A DNA stretch of 31,364 bases from Prevotella sp. (GCA_017617615.1 JAFZVV010000018.1:1-31364); one strand, 5' to 3'; positions 1 through 10,696 are shown, numbered from the stretch's first letter. Program-made: numbers and translations. The notes: generated by a model not told the origin, from the letters alone.

Positions 1-150
1 ATAATCAAATTCTCCAATTCGGGATAAAAGCAACAAGTTCATCCCGAATTATCGAATTATCGATTTTTTCTGCTTTACCCTATAATTATTCTCTAATTCT
101 TCAATTCGGGATATAATCAAATTCTCCAATTCGGGATAAAAATAGATTCT
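1..150. repeat. Intergenic repeat cluster, family A (CTCCAATTCGGGAT)
   Basis: An AT-rich non-coding stretch downstream of tex. A 29-base sequence at 1-29 recurs exactly at 113-141. Both contain the core CTCCAATTCGGGATAAAA. A related copy lies near 100-112 and an inverted fragment (ATCCCGAAT) near 41-50. The same core occurs four more times at 10558-10693, so this is a dispersed intergenic family. The inverted fragment could pair with the direct copies to form a hairpin downstream of tex. No gene is seen here. Confidence 0.75.
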
Positions 151-2289
151 CTAATTCTTGTCTATGCCTTTCATCGTCAGCGCGATGCGGTGGCGGCGGT
201 AGTCAATCTCCTTTACCTTCACCTTCACGTGCTGGTGCAGGTGCACCACGTCGTTGGGGTCTTTCACATAACGGTTGGCGAGTTGTGAGATATGCACCAG
301 ACCGTCTTGATGTACGCCGATGTCGACGAAGGCACCGAAGTTGGTGATGTTGGTCACGATGCCGGGGAGAATCATCCCCTCCACCAGGTCGTCGATGCTC
401 GTCACGTTGGGGTCGAACTCAAACTCCTCTATCTGCTCGCGGGGGTCTCGGCCGGGTTTCTCCAGTTCGTTCATGATGTCGGTGAGGGTGGGGATGCCCA
501 CGCTGTCGGTCACATAACGGCGGATGTCGATGGCCTGCCGTTTCTGCTTGTCGGCTATCAGTTCGTCAACGGTGCACTGGCTGTCTTTGGCCATCTGTGC
601 CACGATGGCGTAACTCTCGGGGTGTACGGCGCTGTTGTCGAGAGGGTTCTTCGCTCCGGGGATGCGTAGGAATCCGGCACACTGCTCGAAAGCGGAAGGT
701 CCCAGGCGCGGCACTTTCTTCAGTTGGGCACGGCTGGTGAACGCACCGTTCTCGCGGCGGTATTCCACGATGTTCTTCGCCAACGTCGGTCCCAGTCCGC
801 TCACGTAGGTGAGCAGGTGCTGGCTCGCGGTGTTCAGGTTCACGCCCACGGAGTTCACGCAACTCTCCACCGTCATGTCGAGGCTGTGCTTTAGTTTGCT
901 CTGGTCCACGTCGTGCTGGTACTGTCCCACGCCGATGCTCTTCGGGTCGATTTTCACCAACTCCGCCAGCGGGTCCATCAGGCGGCGGCCGATGCTCACC
1001 GCACCGCGCACCGTCACGTCCTCGTCGGGGAACTCCTCACGGGCGGTCTTCGATGCCGAGTAGACCGACGCGCCGTCCTCGCTCACCACGAAGGTCTGCA
1101 CCTTATGGTTGAAATGCAGGCCCTTCACGAAGTCGCTCGTCTCACGGCTGGCAGTGCCGTTGCCGATGGCGATGGCCTCGATGGCGTAGTCTTTCACCAT
1201 CTGTTCCACATGCACCGATGCCTGCATGAGATGATTGACGGGAGGGTGGGGGAAGATGGCCTCATGGTGGAGCAGGTTGCCCTGGGCGTCAAGACATACC
1301 ACCTTGCACCCTGTGCGGAAACCGGGGTCGATGCCCATCACGCGTTTCTGTCCGAGGGGTGCGGCGAGGAGCAGTTGGCGCAGGTTCTCGGTGAACACCA
1401 TGATGGCCTCGTCGTCGGCTTTCTCCTTGCTCAGCGCGGCAAACTCTGTCTCTATCGACGGGCGGAGCAGGCGTTTGTAGGCGTCTTCCACCGCCTCTTC
1501 CACCAGTCGGCTGCATGCACCGCGGCCACGCACGTGCTGGCGTTTCAGCCGCTCCACGCAATCGTCGTCGTCGGTGGTGATGCTCACGCGCAGGATGCCC
1601 TCGCTCTCGCCGCGGCGCATGGCGAGCAGACGGTGCGAAGAACAACGGCGCAGCGGCTCGGAGAAGTCGAAGTAGTCGGAGTATTTCGCTGCCTCGTCGC
1701 TGTCGGCCTTCGCCTTCACCACCTTCGACGTGATGGTGGCCTCGCGGCGGAATGCCAGGCGCAGTTGGTTGCGCGACCGCTCGTCTTCGTTCACCATCTC
1801 GGCGATGATGTCCTGTGCGCCTTTCAGGGCGGCAGCCACGTCGGCCACCTCGCCTTTCACGAACCTGCGGGCAGCCACTTCGGGCTGTGGCTCGCGCTGC
1901 AGGAGCAGGATGGTGGCGAGGGGCTCGAGCCCTTGCTCGCGTGCCACCTGTGCCCGTGTGCGGCGCTTCGGCTTATAGGGCAGGTAGAGGTCTTCGAGCA
2001 CCGTGCCCTCCCAGCATTCCTTGATGCGTTTCTCCAGTTCGTCGGTCAGTTTGCCTTGCTCGCTGATGGTCTTCAGGATGGTTTCCTTGCGTTTCTCCAG
2101 TTCCTTCAACTTGTCGTAGGCATCGGTTATCTGGCCTATCTGCACTTCGTTCAGGTTGCCGGTGCGCTCCTTGCGGTAGCGGGCGATGAAGGGGATGGTG
2201 CAGCCGAGGTCGAGCAGGGCGATGGTATTCTCCACTCCTGTCTCGGGCAGGTGCAGTTGCTGGGCGATGATTTTGGCGATGATATTCAT
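151..2289 (-). CDS. tex: Tex family RNA-binding transcription accessory protein
   Basis: Cytoplasmic nucleic-acid-binding protein of the Tex family, which is linked to transcription and RNA metabolism; its exact biochemical role is still debated. The 712 residues show the family order: an N-terminal helical Tex region (about 1-200), a YqgF/RNase H-like domain starting near 316 (GIDPGFRTG), a helix-hairpin-helix region around 484-545 (VSGLGPTLAKNIV), and a C-terminal S1 RNA-binding domain at about 636-706 (GIVTNITNFGAFVDIGVHQD). It is slightly shorter than E. coli Tex because little follows the S1 domain. The start is the first methionine of the conserved N-terminus. It is followed on the same strand by no other gene in the window. 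A methyltransferase gene lies 126 bases upstream on the same strand. Family assignment is very secure. Confidence 0.96.
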   Translation of the reverse strand: MNIIAKIIAQQLHLPETGVENTIALLDLGCTIPFIARYRKERTGNLNEVQIGQITDAYDKLKELEKRKETILKTISEQGKLTDELEKRIKECWEGTVLEDLYLPYKPKRRTRAQVAREQGLEPLATILLLQREPQPEVAARRFVKGEVADVAAALKGAQDIIAEMVNEDERSRNQLRLAFRREATITSKVVKAKADSDEAAKYSDYFDFSEPLRRCSSHRLLAMRRGESEGILRVSITTDDDDCVERLKRQHVRGRGACSRLVEEAVEDAYKRLLRPSIETEFAALSKEKADDEAIMVFTENLRQLLLAAPLGQKRVMGIDPGFRTGCKVVCLDAQGNLLHHEAIFPHPPVNHLMQASVHVEQMVKDYAIEAIAIGNGTASRETSDFVKGLHFNHKVQTFVVSEDGASVYSASKTAREEFPDEDVTVRGAVSIGRRLMDPLAELVKIDPKSIGVGQYQHDVDQSKLKHSLDMTVESCVNSVGVNLNTASQHLLTYVSGLGPTLAKNIVEYRRENGAFTSRAQLKKVPRLGPSAFEQCAGFLRIPGAKNPLDNSAVHPESYAIVAQMAKDSQCTVDELIADKQKRQAIDIRRYVTDSVGIPTLTDIMNELEKPGRDPREQIEEFEFDPNVTSIDDLVEGMILPGIVTNITNFGAFVDIGVHQDGLVHISQLANRYVKDPNDVVHLHQHVKVKVKEIDYRRHRIALTMKGIDKN

Positions 2290-2368
2290 TGTGGGTAAGG
2301 TATTTTTATTGTCTTTATTGCTTAAGGTCTTAAAGGACCTTTAGGTCTTTGATAATCGGTTCTCGCTG

Positions 2369-2399
2369 CGAAGATAGTGATTTTCCTGCAATCAGCCAA
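2369..2399 (-). promoter_or_regulatory. Possible promoter for tex
   Basis: On the minus strand TATCTTCG (2376-2369) is one base off the Bacteroidetes -7 consensus TAnnTTTG, and TTG at 2399-2397 lies 20 bases upstream. It would give tex a leader of roughly 70 bases. Because of the mismatch this is only a suggestion; read-through from the methyltransferase gene upstream is also possible. Confidence 0.35.
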
Positions 2400-2415
2400 G
2401 GAGGCAGCGATGAAA

Positions 2416-3273
2416 TCACTCCTCGCGGGCACGCAGTTCCCAGAAGGCTACCGCGGCAGCAGCAGCCACGTTGAGGGAGTCTACGCCGTGCCGCATGGGG
2501 ATGCGCACCACATGGTCGGCTTCAGTGATGGTCTGCTGGGGCAGGCCGTCGCCCTCTGTCCCCATGATGATGGCGAGGCGGGGGATGGTCCTGAGCAGGG
2601 GATGGTCGATGGGGATGCTCTCATCGGTGAGTGCCATCGCGGCGGTCTCGAAACCCAGGGCATGCAGCGCTTCGTGTAGCCATTCTCCGTTCTGAGCACT
2701 GCTGTTGCTGCCGTCGTTTTCCTTCTCCGGCTCTGCTATCCATGTCCACGGCACGAGGAATACCGAACCCATCGACACCCTCACGGCACGGCGGTTCAGC
2801 GGGTCGCAGGAGTTGGGCGTGAGCAGCACGGCATCGATGCCCAGGGCGGCTGCAGAACGGAAGATGGCACCGATGTTCGTCGTGTCCACCACACCGTCGA
2901 TCACCACCACGCGGCGGGCATCACGGCACACCTCGCTTGCCGGTGGTGCCAGAGGGCGCCGCATGGCACAGAGCACGCCGCGCGTGAGGGTATATCCCGT
3001 GAGGGTGGCGAGCAGTTCGCGGCTACCGGTGTATACGGGCATGTCGGGATGGCTTGCGATGATGCTGGCAGCATCGCCGTCGATATGCCTCTCTTCACAC
3101 AGCAGGGCCAGGGGTTCGTAGCCGGCCTGCAGTGCTACGTGGATGACCTTCGGGCTCTCGGCGATGAAGATGCCTTTCTGGGGCTCGAGGCGGTGGCGCA
3201 ACTGTGCTTCGGTGAGCGTACTGAAAATCTCCACCCCAGGGTCATGGAGTGAGGTGATGTGTATGATGGGCAT
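2416..3273 (-). CDS. TrmH/SpoU family (SPOUT) RNA 2'-O-methyltransferase
   Basis: Predicted S-adenosylmethionine-dependent methyltransferase that modifies the 2'-OH of a ribose in tRNA or rRNA. The 285 residues contain an N-terminal substrate-binding region (about 2-110) and a C-terminal SPOUT knot domain (about 120-281). The three SpoU motifs are visible: motif 1 TTNIGAIFRSAAALG at about 131-145 with its conserved Asn and Arg, motif 2 IIMGTEGDGLP at 235-245, and motif 3 IPMRHGVDSLNVAAAAAVA at 258-276. A short loop rich in Asn and Ser (183-195) separates motifs 1 and 2. The gene has its own strong promoter in the divergent region shared with the ABC-F gene. The target nucleotide cannot be told from the sequence. 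Confidence 0.9.
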   Translation of the reverse strand: MPIIHITSLHDPGVEIFSTLTEAQLRHRLEPQKGIFIAESPKVIHVALQAGYEPLALLCEERHIDGDAASIIASHPDMPVYTGSRELLATLTGYTLTRGVLCAMRRPLAPPASEVCRDARRVVVIDGVVDTTNIGAIFRSAAALGIDAVLLTPNSCDPLNRRAVRVSMGSVFLVPWTWIAEPEKENDGSNSSAQNGEWLHEALHALGFETAAMALTDESIPIDHPLLRTIPRLAIIMGTEGDGLPQQTITEADHVVRIPMRHGVDSLNVAAAAAVAFWELRAREE

Positions 3274-3290
3274 GATGCGTTGTTTTCATG

Positions 3291-3321
3291 CAAAAATACG
3301 ATTAAGTGAGCGAAAAGCAAA
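3291..3321 (-). promoter_or_regulatory. Bacteroidetes-type promoter of the methyltransferase gene
   Basis: On the minus strand TTTG (3321-3318), a 19-base spacer and TATTTTTG (3298-3291) match the Bacteroidetes housekeeping promoter (TTTG at -33, TAnnTTTG at -7) exactly. The predicted transcript starts about 10 bases before the ATG at 3273, giving a very short leader. Confidence 0.75.
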
Positions 3322-3351
3322 ATAAAATTCGTTTTTCCGCGCATTTCGTCG

Positions 3352-3359
3352 TATTTTTG
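3352..3359 (+). promoter_or_regulatory. -7 element for the ABC-F operon
   Basis: TATTTTTG on the plus strand is a perfect -7 box. The -33 region is poor: only a T-run near 3332-3336 is seen. It faces away from the methyltransferase promoter about 50 bases to the left, so 3274-3411 is a divergent promoter region. The leader to the ATG at 3412 would be about 45 bases. Confidence 0.55.
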
Positions 3360-3411
3360 CATTTCATAAGGTAACTCAACGCACAATAGGTATCCGGGAT
3401 AAGCATCGAAT

Positions 3412-5349
<1,938 letters not shown>

Positions 5350-5366
5350 CCAAAACCTGATATATA

Positions 5367-7403
5367 ATGAAAATCAAGACCATCTTATCGATTATGGCTA
5401 TCACTACTGCCACCATGCCCGCCTTCGGACAGGCACTGAAATCGGGCATACCCCTTGAAAACCTCGACCGCAGCGTGAGTCCCGGAGAAGACTTCTACCA
5501 GTTCGCCTGCGGGGGATGGGTGAAAAACAACCCCCTGCCTGCCGCATACTCGCGTTTCGGCAGCTTCGACCGCTTGCAGCAAGACAACAATGAGCGCATC
5601 AACGGCATCCTCAACGACCTCGTAGCAAAGCGATATGCCAAAGGCACCGTAGAACAGAAACTCGGTGATTTCTACAAACTGGCCATGGACTCCACACGTC
5701 GCAACCGCGAGGGCGTGAAACCCATCATGCCTATCATCAAGGAAGTGGAGAAGGCAAAGACGAAGTATGCCTTACAGCAGTTGCAGAAGAAATACGTAGC
5801 CTTCGGCTTTGGCATCACCTACGGTAGCTATTTCGGTGCCGACGAGAAGAACGCCAAGATGAACATCCTCAACATCAGCCAGAGCGGCCTTACCCTCGGA
5901 CAGAAGGAATACTACCTCGACGACGACCCAGCCACCCTGAACATCCGCGAGGAATACAAGAAGCATATCGTGAAGATGTTCGAACTCTTCGGCTTCAGCC
6001 ACAAGGCATCGCTGCTCAAGATGAACGACGTGCTCGCGATAGAGACAAGCCTGGCAAAGGTGTCGAAGTCGCGCACCGAACTGCGTGACGTGGAGGCCAA
6101 CTACAACAAGATGACGCTCAACGAGTTCGAGACGCTCTACCCACAGCTGCGACTCACCGAACTGATGGTGGCCGAGGGCGTGCAGCCACAGCATATCCAG
6201 GAACTCGTGGTGGGACAGCCCGACTTCCTCGCCGGTGCCAATGAGGTGGTGGGCAACCTCACACCCTCGCAACTGAAGTCGTATATGGAATGGGACATCA
6301 TCAACTCTTGCGCCAACTACCTCAGCGACGACGTGGAGGCAGAGCATTTCAACTTCTTCGGGAAGGTGATGTCGGGACGCAAGGAGAACCACCCACGGTG
6401 GAAACGCGCCACCACGCTGGTGCAGAACATGATGGGCGAGTCGCTCGGAAAAATCTATGTCGAGAAATACTTCCCCGCTGCAGCCAAGGAACGCATGGAG
6501 CGCCTCGTGGCCAACCTCCAGGTGGCACTGGCAGAGCGTATCGAGGCACAAGACTGGATGGACTCCATCACCAAGCGCAATGCGCTCGACAAACTCAGTA
6601 CCTTCTACGTGAAGGTGGGCTACCCCAACAAGTGGAAGGACATCAGCGGTATGGAGATCGACCCGTCTAAGTCGTTCTGCGACAACGTGCTCAACTGCCG
6701 GAAGTTCTGGGACCAGTACACCATCGACTACAAGGCAGGAAAACCCGTCGACCGCGACGAGTGGCACATGACACCGCAGACCGTCAATGCCTACTACAAC
6801 CCCACCACTAATGAAATCTGCTTCCCCGCGGGAATACTTCAGGTGCCCTTCTTCGACATGACGGCCGACGATGCATTCAACTACGGCGCCATCGGTGTGG
6901 TCATCGGACATGAGATGACCCATGGCTTCGACGACCAGGGACGCCACTACGACAAAGACGGCAACATGACCGACTGGTGGACGGAGGCCGACGGCAAGAA
7001 CTTCGCCGCGAGGGCAGAGAAATATGCCGACTTCTTCTCCGCCATCAAGGTGCTCCCCGACCTCAATGCCAACGGCAACCTCACCCTCGGCGAGAACCTC
7101 GCCGACCATGGCGGACTGCAGGTGGCGTTCTATGCATTGAAGAATGCCATGCGCGACAATCCGCTGGGCACCATCGACGGCTTCACGCCCGAGCAGCGCT
7201 TCTTCCTGGCTTATGCCGGGGTGTGGGCCAACAACATCACCGAGGCAGAGATACGCGTACGCACGAAGAGCGACCCGCACTCGCTGGGCAAGTACCGTGT
7301 CAACGGTGCCCTCGCCCATATCGACATGTGGTACGACGCCTTCGGCATTCAGCCCTCCGACAAGATGTTCGTGCCCAAGAGCGAACGCCTCAGCCTCTGG
7401 TAA
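5367..7403 (+). CDS. pepO: M13 family zinc endopeptidase (neprilysin/PepO-like)
   Basis: Secreted zinc metallopeptidase expected in the periplasm or at the outer membrane, cleaving oligopeptides. A signal peptide occupies residues 1-21 (MKIKTILSIMAITTATMPAFG). The N-terminal M13 domain runs to about 420. The catalytic domain shows NAYYNPTTNEICFPAGIL near 474-491, the zinc motif HEMTH at 515-519 (ligands His515 and His519, catalytic Glu516) and ENLAD at 576-580, which gives the third ligand Glu576 and Asp580. The C-terminus KSERLSLW resembles the conserved M13 end. At 678 residues the length is typical. It follows the ABC-F gene by 17 bases. The 91-base gap to metA contains intergenic repeats, so coupling to metA is less certain. 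Confidence 0.94.
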   Translation: MKIKTILSIMAITTATMPAFGQALKSGIPLENLDRSVSPGEDFYQFACGGWVKNNPLPAAYSRFGSFDRLQQDNNERINGILNDLVAKRYAKGTVEQKLGDFYKLAMDSTRRNREGVKPIMPIIKEVEKAKTKYALQQLQKKYVAFGFGITYGSYFGADEKNAKMNILNISQSGLTLGQKEYYLDDDPATLNIREEYKKHIVKMFELFGFSHKASLLKMNDVLAIETSLAKVSKSRTELRDVEANYNKMTLNEFETLYPQLRLTELMVAEGVQPQHIQELVVGQPDFLAGANEVVGNLTPSQLKSYMEWDIINSCANYLSDDVEAEHFNFFGKVMSGRKENHPRWKRATTLVQNMMGESLGKIYVEKYFPAAAKERMERLVANLQVALAERIEAQDWMDSITKRNALDKLSTFYVKVGYPNKWKDISGMEIDPSKSFCDNVLNCRKFWDQYTIDYKAGKPVDRDEWHMTPQTVNAYYNPTTNEICFPAGILQVPFFDMTADDAFNYGAIGVVIGHEMTHGFDDQGRHYDKDGNMTDWWTEADGKNFAARAEKYADFFSAIKVLPDLNANGNLTLGENLADHGGLQVAFYALKNAMRDNPLGTIDGFTPEQRFFLAYAGVWANNITEAEIRVRTKSDPHSLGKYRVNGALAHIDMWYDAFGIQPSDKMFVPKSERLSLW

Positions 7404-7410
7404 GAAACAA

Positions 7411-7486
7411 TATTCAATTTTCAATTTTAAATTTTCAATCGGGCTTAGCCCGAATTCAATCTTCAATCGGGCGAAGCTCCGCCCGT
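7411..7486. repeat. Intergenic repeat, family B (TTTTCAATCGGGCnnAGCCCG)
   Basis: A run of TTCAATTTT-type words is followed by ATCGGGCTTAGCCCGAATTCAA and then ATCGGGCGAAGCTCCGCCCG, each a small palindrome of the form CGGGC-nn-GCCCG. Close relatives occur at 26149-26276 and, without the palindrome, at 27781-27822. It lies between pepO and metA and encodes nothing obvious. Confidence 0.7.
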
Positions 7487-7494
7487 AACCGACC

Positions 7495-8412
7495 ATGCCA
7501 TTAAGAATCCCCGACCGGCTTCCCGCCATCGACCTGCTCAAGGATGAGAATATCTTCGTGATGGACAACTCGCGTGCCACCACGCAGGACATCCGTCCGC
7601 TGCGCATCGTTATCCTCAACCTCATGCCGCTGAAGATTACCACCGAGACCGACCTGCTGCGACTGCTTTCCAACACTCCGCTGCAGCTCGAAATCACATT
7701 CATGCGCCTGAAGAGCCACACGCCCAAGAACACGCCCATCCAACACATGATGATGTTCTACAAGGACTTCGAAATCCTCAAGACGCAGAAGTTCGACGGC
7801 ATGATTGTCACCGGTGCGCCCATCGAACAACTCGACTACGAAGAGGTGAACTACTGGGACGAAATCACTGCCATCTTCGACTGGGCAAAGACCAACGTCA
7901 CCAGTACGCTCTTCATCTGCTGGGCGGCACAGGCGGGCCTCTATTACCACTACGGCATACCGAAATATCCGCTGCCGAAGAAGATGTTCGGCATCTTCCG
8001 CCATTTCCCGCAGAGCACACGGCTGCCCATCTTCCGTGGCTTCGACGACGTGTTCTACATGCCCCATAGCCGCCATACCGAAATCAGGCGCGAGGATATC
8101 GAGCAGAACGACCAGCTGCAAATCATCGCAGAGTCGCCGGAGAGCGGCGTGGGCATCGTCATGGCACGCGGCGGGCGTGAGTTCTTCGTTACCGGACACC
8201 TGGAATATGCGCCCAATACGCTCGACAACGAGTACCGGCGCGACCGCGGCATACGCGACGATGTCGACCTGCCCGTCAACTACTACCTCGACGACGACCC
8301 CGACAAGCAGCCCCTCGTCACATGGAGGGCACATGCCAACCTGCTTTACAACAACTGGGTGAACTACTACGTCTACCAGGCTACGCCTTATAACATCAAC
8401 GATATCCGATGA
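7495..8412 (+). CDS. metA: Homoserine O-acyltransferase, MetA type (probably acetyl-CoA dependent)
   Basis: Cytoplasmic enzyme of methionine biosynthesis that acylates L-homoserine. The 305 residues align end to end with MetA. The nucleophile Cys142 sits in STLFICWAAQAGLYYHYGIP (137-156). The catalytic pair His235 and Glu237 is in TGHLEYAP, and the MPHSRHTEIR substrate region is at 189-198. Residue 111 is glutamate (APIEQLDYEEV). In characterised MetA enzymes Glu at 111 goes with acetyl-CoA use and Gly at 111 with succinyl-CoA, so O-acetylhomoserine is the likelier product even though annotation pipelines often name the family homoserine O-succinyltransferase. The stop codon overlaps the start of the U32 gene (ATGA), implying translational coupling. 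Confidence 0.93.
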   Translation: MPLRIPDRLPAIDLLKDENIFVMDNSRATTQDIRPLRIVILNLMPLKITTETDLLRLLSNTPLQLEITFMRLKSHTPKNTPIQHMMMFYKDFEILKTQKFDGMIVTGAPIEQLDYEEVNYWDEITAIFDWAKTNVTSTLFICWAAQAGLYYHYGIPKYPLPKKMFGIFRHFPQSTRLPIFRGFDDVFYMPHSRHTEIRREDIEQNDQLQIIAESPESGVGIVMARGGREFFVTGHLEYAPNTLDNEYRRDRGIRDDVDLPVNYYLDDDPDKQPLVTWRAHANLLYNNWVNYYVYQATPYNINDIR

Positions 8413-10529
8413 CCACGCTCGAACTGCTCGCGCCTGCCAGGAACCTGGAATGTGGCATCGCCGCCATCGACCACGGTGCCGATGCGGTGTATGTCGGCGC
8501 GGGGAAGTTTGGCGCAAGGGTGGCGGCAGGCAACAGCATCGACGACATCCGTGCGCTGTGCCAGTATGCCCACCGCTTCCAGGCACGGGTCTATGTCACC
8601 GTCAACACCATCGTCTACGACAACGAGTTGGATGAGGTGCGGCAGTTGGTGGCAGCACTGATGGAGGCAGGAGCCGACGCGCTGCTCGTGCAGGACATGG
8701 CGCTTGTCGACATCGTGCACGAGGAGGAGGAACGGCAGGGCAAGTCATTGCCATTGCATGCCAGTACGCAGACCGACAACCGTTCGGCAGCCAAGGTGGC
8801 ATGGCTCGCGACGATGGGATTCCGGCGGGTGGTGCTCGCACGTGAACTGTCGCTCAGAGAGATGGCAGAGATTCACCGTCAGGTGCCGCAGGCCGAACTC
8901 GAGGCGTTCGTGCATGGCGCGCTCTGCGTGAGTTATTCCGGACAGTGCTATGCCTCGCAGTATTGTTTCCGTCGCAGTGCCAACAGGGGGGAGTGCGCGC
9001 AGTTCTGCCGTCTGAAGTTCGACCTCGTGGATGCCGACGGACAGCGGATAGGCACACCGTGCCATTGGCTCTCGCTCAAGGATATGTGTCGCATCGACCG
9101 GCTCGAAGAGATGGCAGCGGCAGGCATCTGCTCGTTCAAGATAGAAGGACGGCTGAAAGACGTCGCCTATGTGAAGAACGTGGTGGCTGCCTATAGCCAG
9201 GCGCTCGACGGCGTGGTGGCACGTAGCGGCGGCCGATACCGCAGGGCATCACTGGGCAGCACACGCCACCTGTTCAAGCCCGACCTTCGCAAGACGTTCA
9301 ACCGGGGCTTTACCGGCTATTTCATCGATGGTACCGACGACGGCATCGCCTCGCCCTACACCCCGAAGGCGCTGGGCGAGTATGTGGGAAAGGTAAAAGA
9401 GGTGAGGCGCGACTCATTCAACGTGGCAGGACTGGCAACGTTCGCCAATGGCGACGGACTGTGTTTCTTCGACCACGACAGGCAGTTGCAGGGGTTCCGC
9501 GTCAACCGCGTCGAGGGCAACCGCATCTACCCACAACAGATGCCACGGCAACTGAAGGCGGGCACCGCGCTCTACCGCAATGCCGACGCGGCGATGGACC
9601 GGCTGCTGGCGAAGACGAGCGCCGAGCGGCGCATCGCCCTCCACCTGTGGCTCAACCTCACCGAGAGCGGCCTGCGCCTCACGGCACAAATCCCCGAAGC
9701 CCCAGAAGATCCCCCGCTCTCCCCGGAAATCCCGGAAAAACCGGAAAAACCGGAATCTCCGGAAAATCCAGAATCTCCGAAAAATCCGGAAAGCCCAGAC
9801 CCCCCGGAATCTCCAGAAAGCACGCCCTCCCCACTCACGGCCCAAGCCGAGGTGGATATGCCCCATGAACCGGCACGACAGTCACAGGAGGAGAATATCC
9901 GTAGGCAGTTGTCGCGCCTGGGCAATACCGCATACGAGGCTACGCAGATAATGCTGGGCGAGGGTGTCGCCGCAGTGTTCATCCCCTCAAGCCTCCTCGC
10001 CGACCTCCGTCGCCAGGTAGTAGCCACCCTCGACAAGCGCATCCCACAAGCCTCCGGAAAAACCGAAAAACCTGTCTCCTCCAGAAATCCCGGAAAACCC
10101 GGAATATCCGGAAACTCCGGTCTCTCCGGAGACCCCGAAAAAATCAGCCTCTCCGGAAATCCCGAAGAAGCCCCCATCACCACCACTCCAAGCAGTTCCG
10201 TATGTGGCGATTCCATCGCCACCATTCCCCCTCCCGCCTATCAGCACTATGCCTATCTCTACAATGTCGCCAATGCGCAGGCCCGTGAGGTATATTCCCG
10301 GCAGGGCATCGATGGGGTGGGAGAGGCCTTCGAACTGTCACCGCGCTCCGCAGAGCCAGCGCTCCTCATGCGCTGCCGTCATTGCATCAGGCGTACCCTG
10401 GGCTGTTGCACGCGCGACGGGCATCCTGTGAGATGGCGCGAACCGCTCTGGCTCGTCCTCCCCGACCAGCGCCGTTTCCGTCTGCAGTTCGACTGCCGCA
10501 AATGTGAAATGTTGGTATTCAGTTCCTGA
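8409..10529 (+). CDS. U32 family protein (RlhA/YdcP-like) with two repeat-encoded insertions
   Basis: Member of the U32 'peptidase' family. The long members related to E. coli RlhA take part in hydroxylation of 23S rRNA rather than proteolysis, so an RNA-modification role is likelier than a protease. The TIM-barrel-like core begins LELLAPARNLECGIAAIDHG (4-23). The family signature is EAFVHGALCVSYSGQC near 163-178, followed by further Cys residues (about 183, 194 and 198) of the presumed metal or cluster site. The C-terminal part ends in a Cys-containing region near 655-672 (RCRHCIRRTLGCC) and RKCEM. Two low-complexity stretches interrupt it: about residues 428-475 (Pro-Glu-Lys/Ser/Asn repeats) and about 547-591 (Pro/Ser-Gly repeats). 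Both are encoded by 9-base DNA repeats. The length (706) exceeds the roughly 650 of E. coli RlhA mainly because of them. It overlaps metA by 4 bases. Confidence 0.88.
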   Translation: MTTLELLAPARNLECGIAAIDHGADAVYVGAGKFGARVAAGNSIDDIRALCQYAHRFQARVYVTVNTIVYDNELDEVRQLVAALMEAGADALLVQDMALVDIVHEEEERQGKSLPLHASTQTDNRSAAKVAWLATMGFRRVVLARELSLREMAEIHRQVPQAELEAFVHGALCVSYSGQCYASQYCFRRSANRGECAQFCRLKFDLVDADGQRIGTPCHWLSLKDMCRIDRLEEMAAAGICSFKIEGRLKDVAYVKNVVAAYSQALDGVVARSGGRYRRASLGSTRHLFKPDLRKTFNRGFTGYFIDGTDDGIASPYTPKALGEYVGKVKEVRRDSFNVAGLATFANGDGLCFFDHDRQLQGFRVNRVEGNRIYPQQMPRQLKAGTALYRNADAAMDRLLAKTSAERRIALHLWLNLTESGLRLTAQIPEAPEDPPLSPEIPEKPEKPESPENPESPKNPESPDPPESPESTPSPLTAQAEVDMPHEPARQSQEENIRRQLSRLGNTAYEATQIMLGEGVAAVFIPSSLLADLRRQVVATLDKRIPQASGKTEKPVSSRNPGKPGISGNSGLSGDPEKISLSGNPEEAPITTTPSSSVCGDSIATIPPPAYQHYAYLYNVANAQAREVYSRQGIDGVGEAFELSPRSAEPALLMRCRHCIRRTLGCCTRDGHPVRWREPLWLVLPDQRRFRLQFDCRKCEMLVFSS
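9723..9821 (+). repeat. In-frame 9-base tandem array CCGGAANNN in the U32 gene
   Basis: Eleven consecutive 9-base units of the form CCGGAANNN (variants CCAGAANNN, CCGAAANNN), for example CCGGAAAAA, CCGGAATCT and CCGGAAAAT. Read as CCG GAA NNN they encode Pro-Glu-X repeats. Since 9 is divisible by 3, unit number can change without shifting the frame. Confidence 0.85.
10053..10169 (+). repeat. Second in-frame 9-base array (TCCGGAAAN) in the U32 gene
   Basis: Thirteen consecutive 9-base units resembling TCCGGAAAT or CCCGGAAAA, some degenerate. The DNA word is the same as in the 9723-9821 array but is read one base out of register (TCC GGA AAN), giving Ser/Pro-Gly-X instead of Pro-Glu-X. Confidence 0.8.
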
Positions 10530-10557
10530 ATTCCCGATAATTCCTGTAATAAACAAA

Positions 10558-10693
10558 TCTCCTATTCGGGATGAAAGGGAAAGCAATCTCCAATTCGTGA
10601 TGAAAGAGATGTCCGATATTCGATAATTCTCCAATTCGGGATGAAAAGAAAAGCAAAAACAATGTTCTAATAAATCTCCAATTCGGGATGATA
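10558..10693. repeat. Family A intergenic repeats, four copies
   Basis: Copies of TCTCCAATTCGGGATGAAA begin at 10558, 10587, 10628 and 10675. The first two each carry one substitution and the last ends in GATGATA. The last copy runs into the start of the following gene, so an apparent ATG at 10688 belongs to the repeat. The same core is found at the left end of the window. Confidence 0.8.
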
Positions 10694-10696
10694 AAG

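Noticed and set aside
913..2298. 461-codon plus-strand open frame
   Set aside because: It is antisense to tex, whose protein shows all family domains. The frame gives a His/Val/Leu-rich composition typical of a GC-rich shadow frame.
5772..7748. 658-codon minus-strand open frame
   Set aside because: It lies opposite pepO and the start of metA, both with catalytic motifs intact, and its translation shows no domain.
9723..10169. CRISPR-like repeats
   Set aside because: The units are 9 bases, contiguous and without spacers, and they are translated in frame, so this is a minisatellite-type array.
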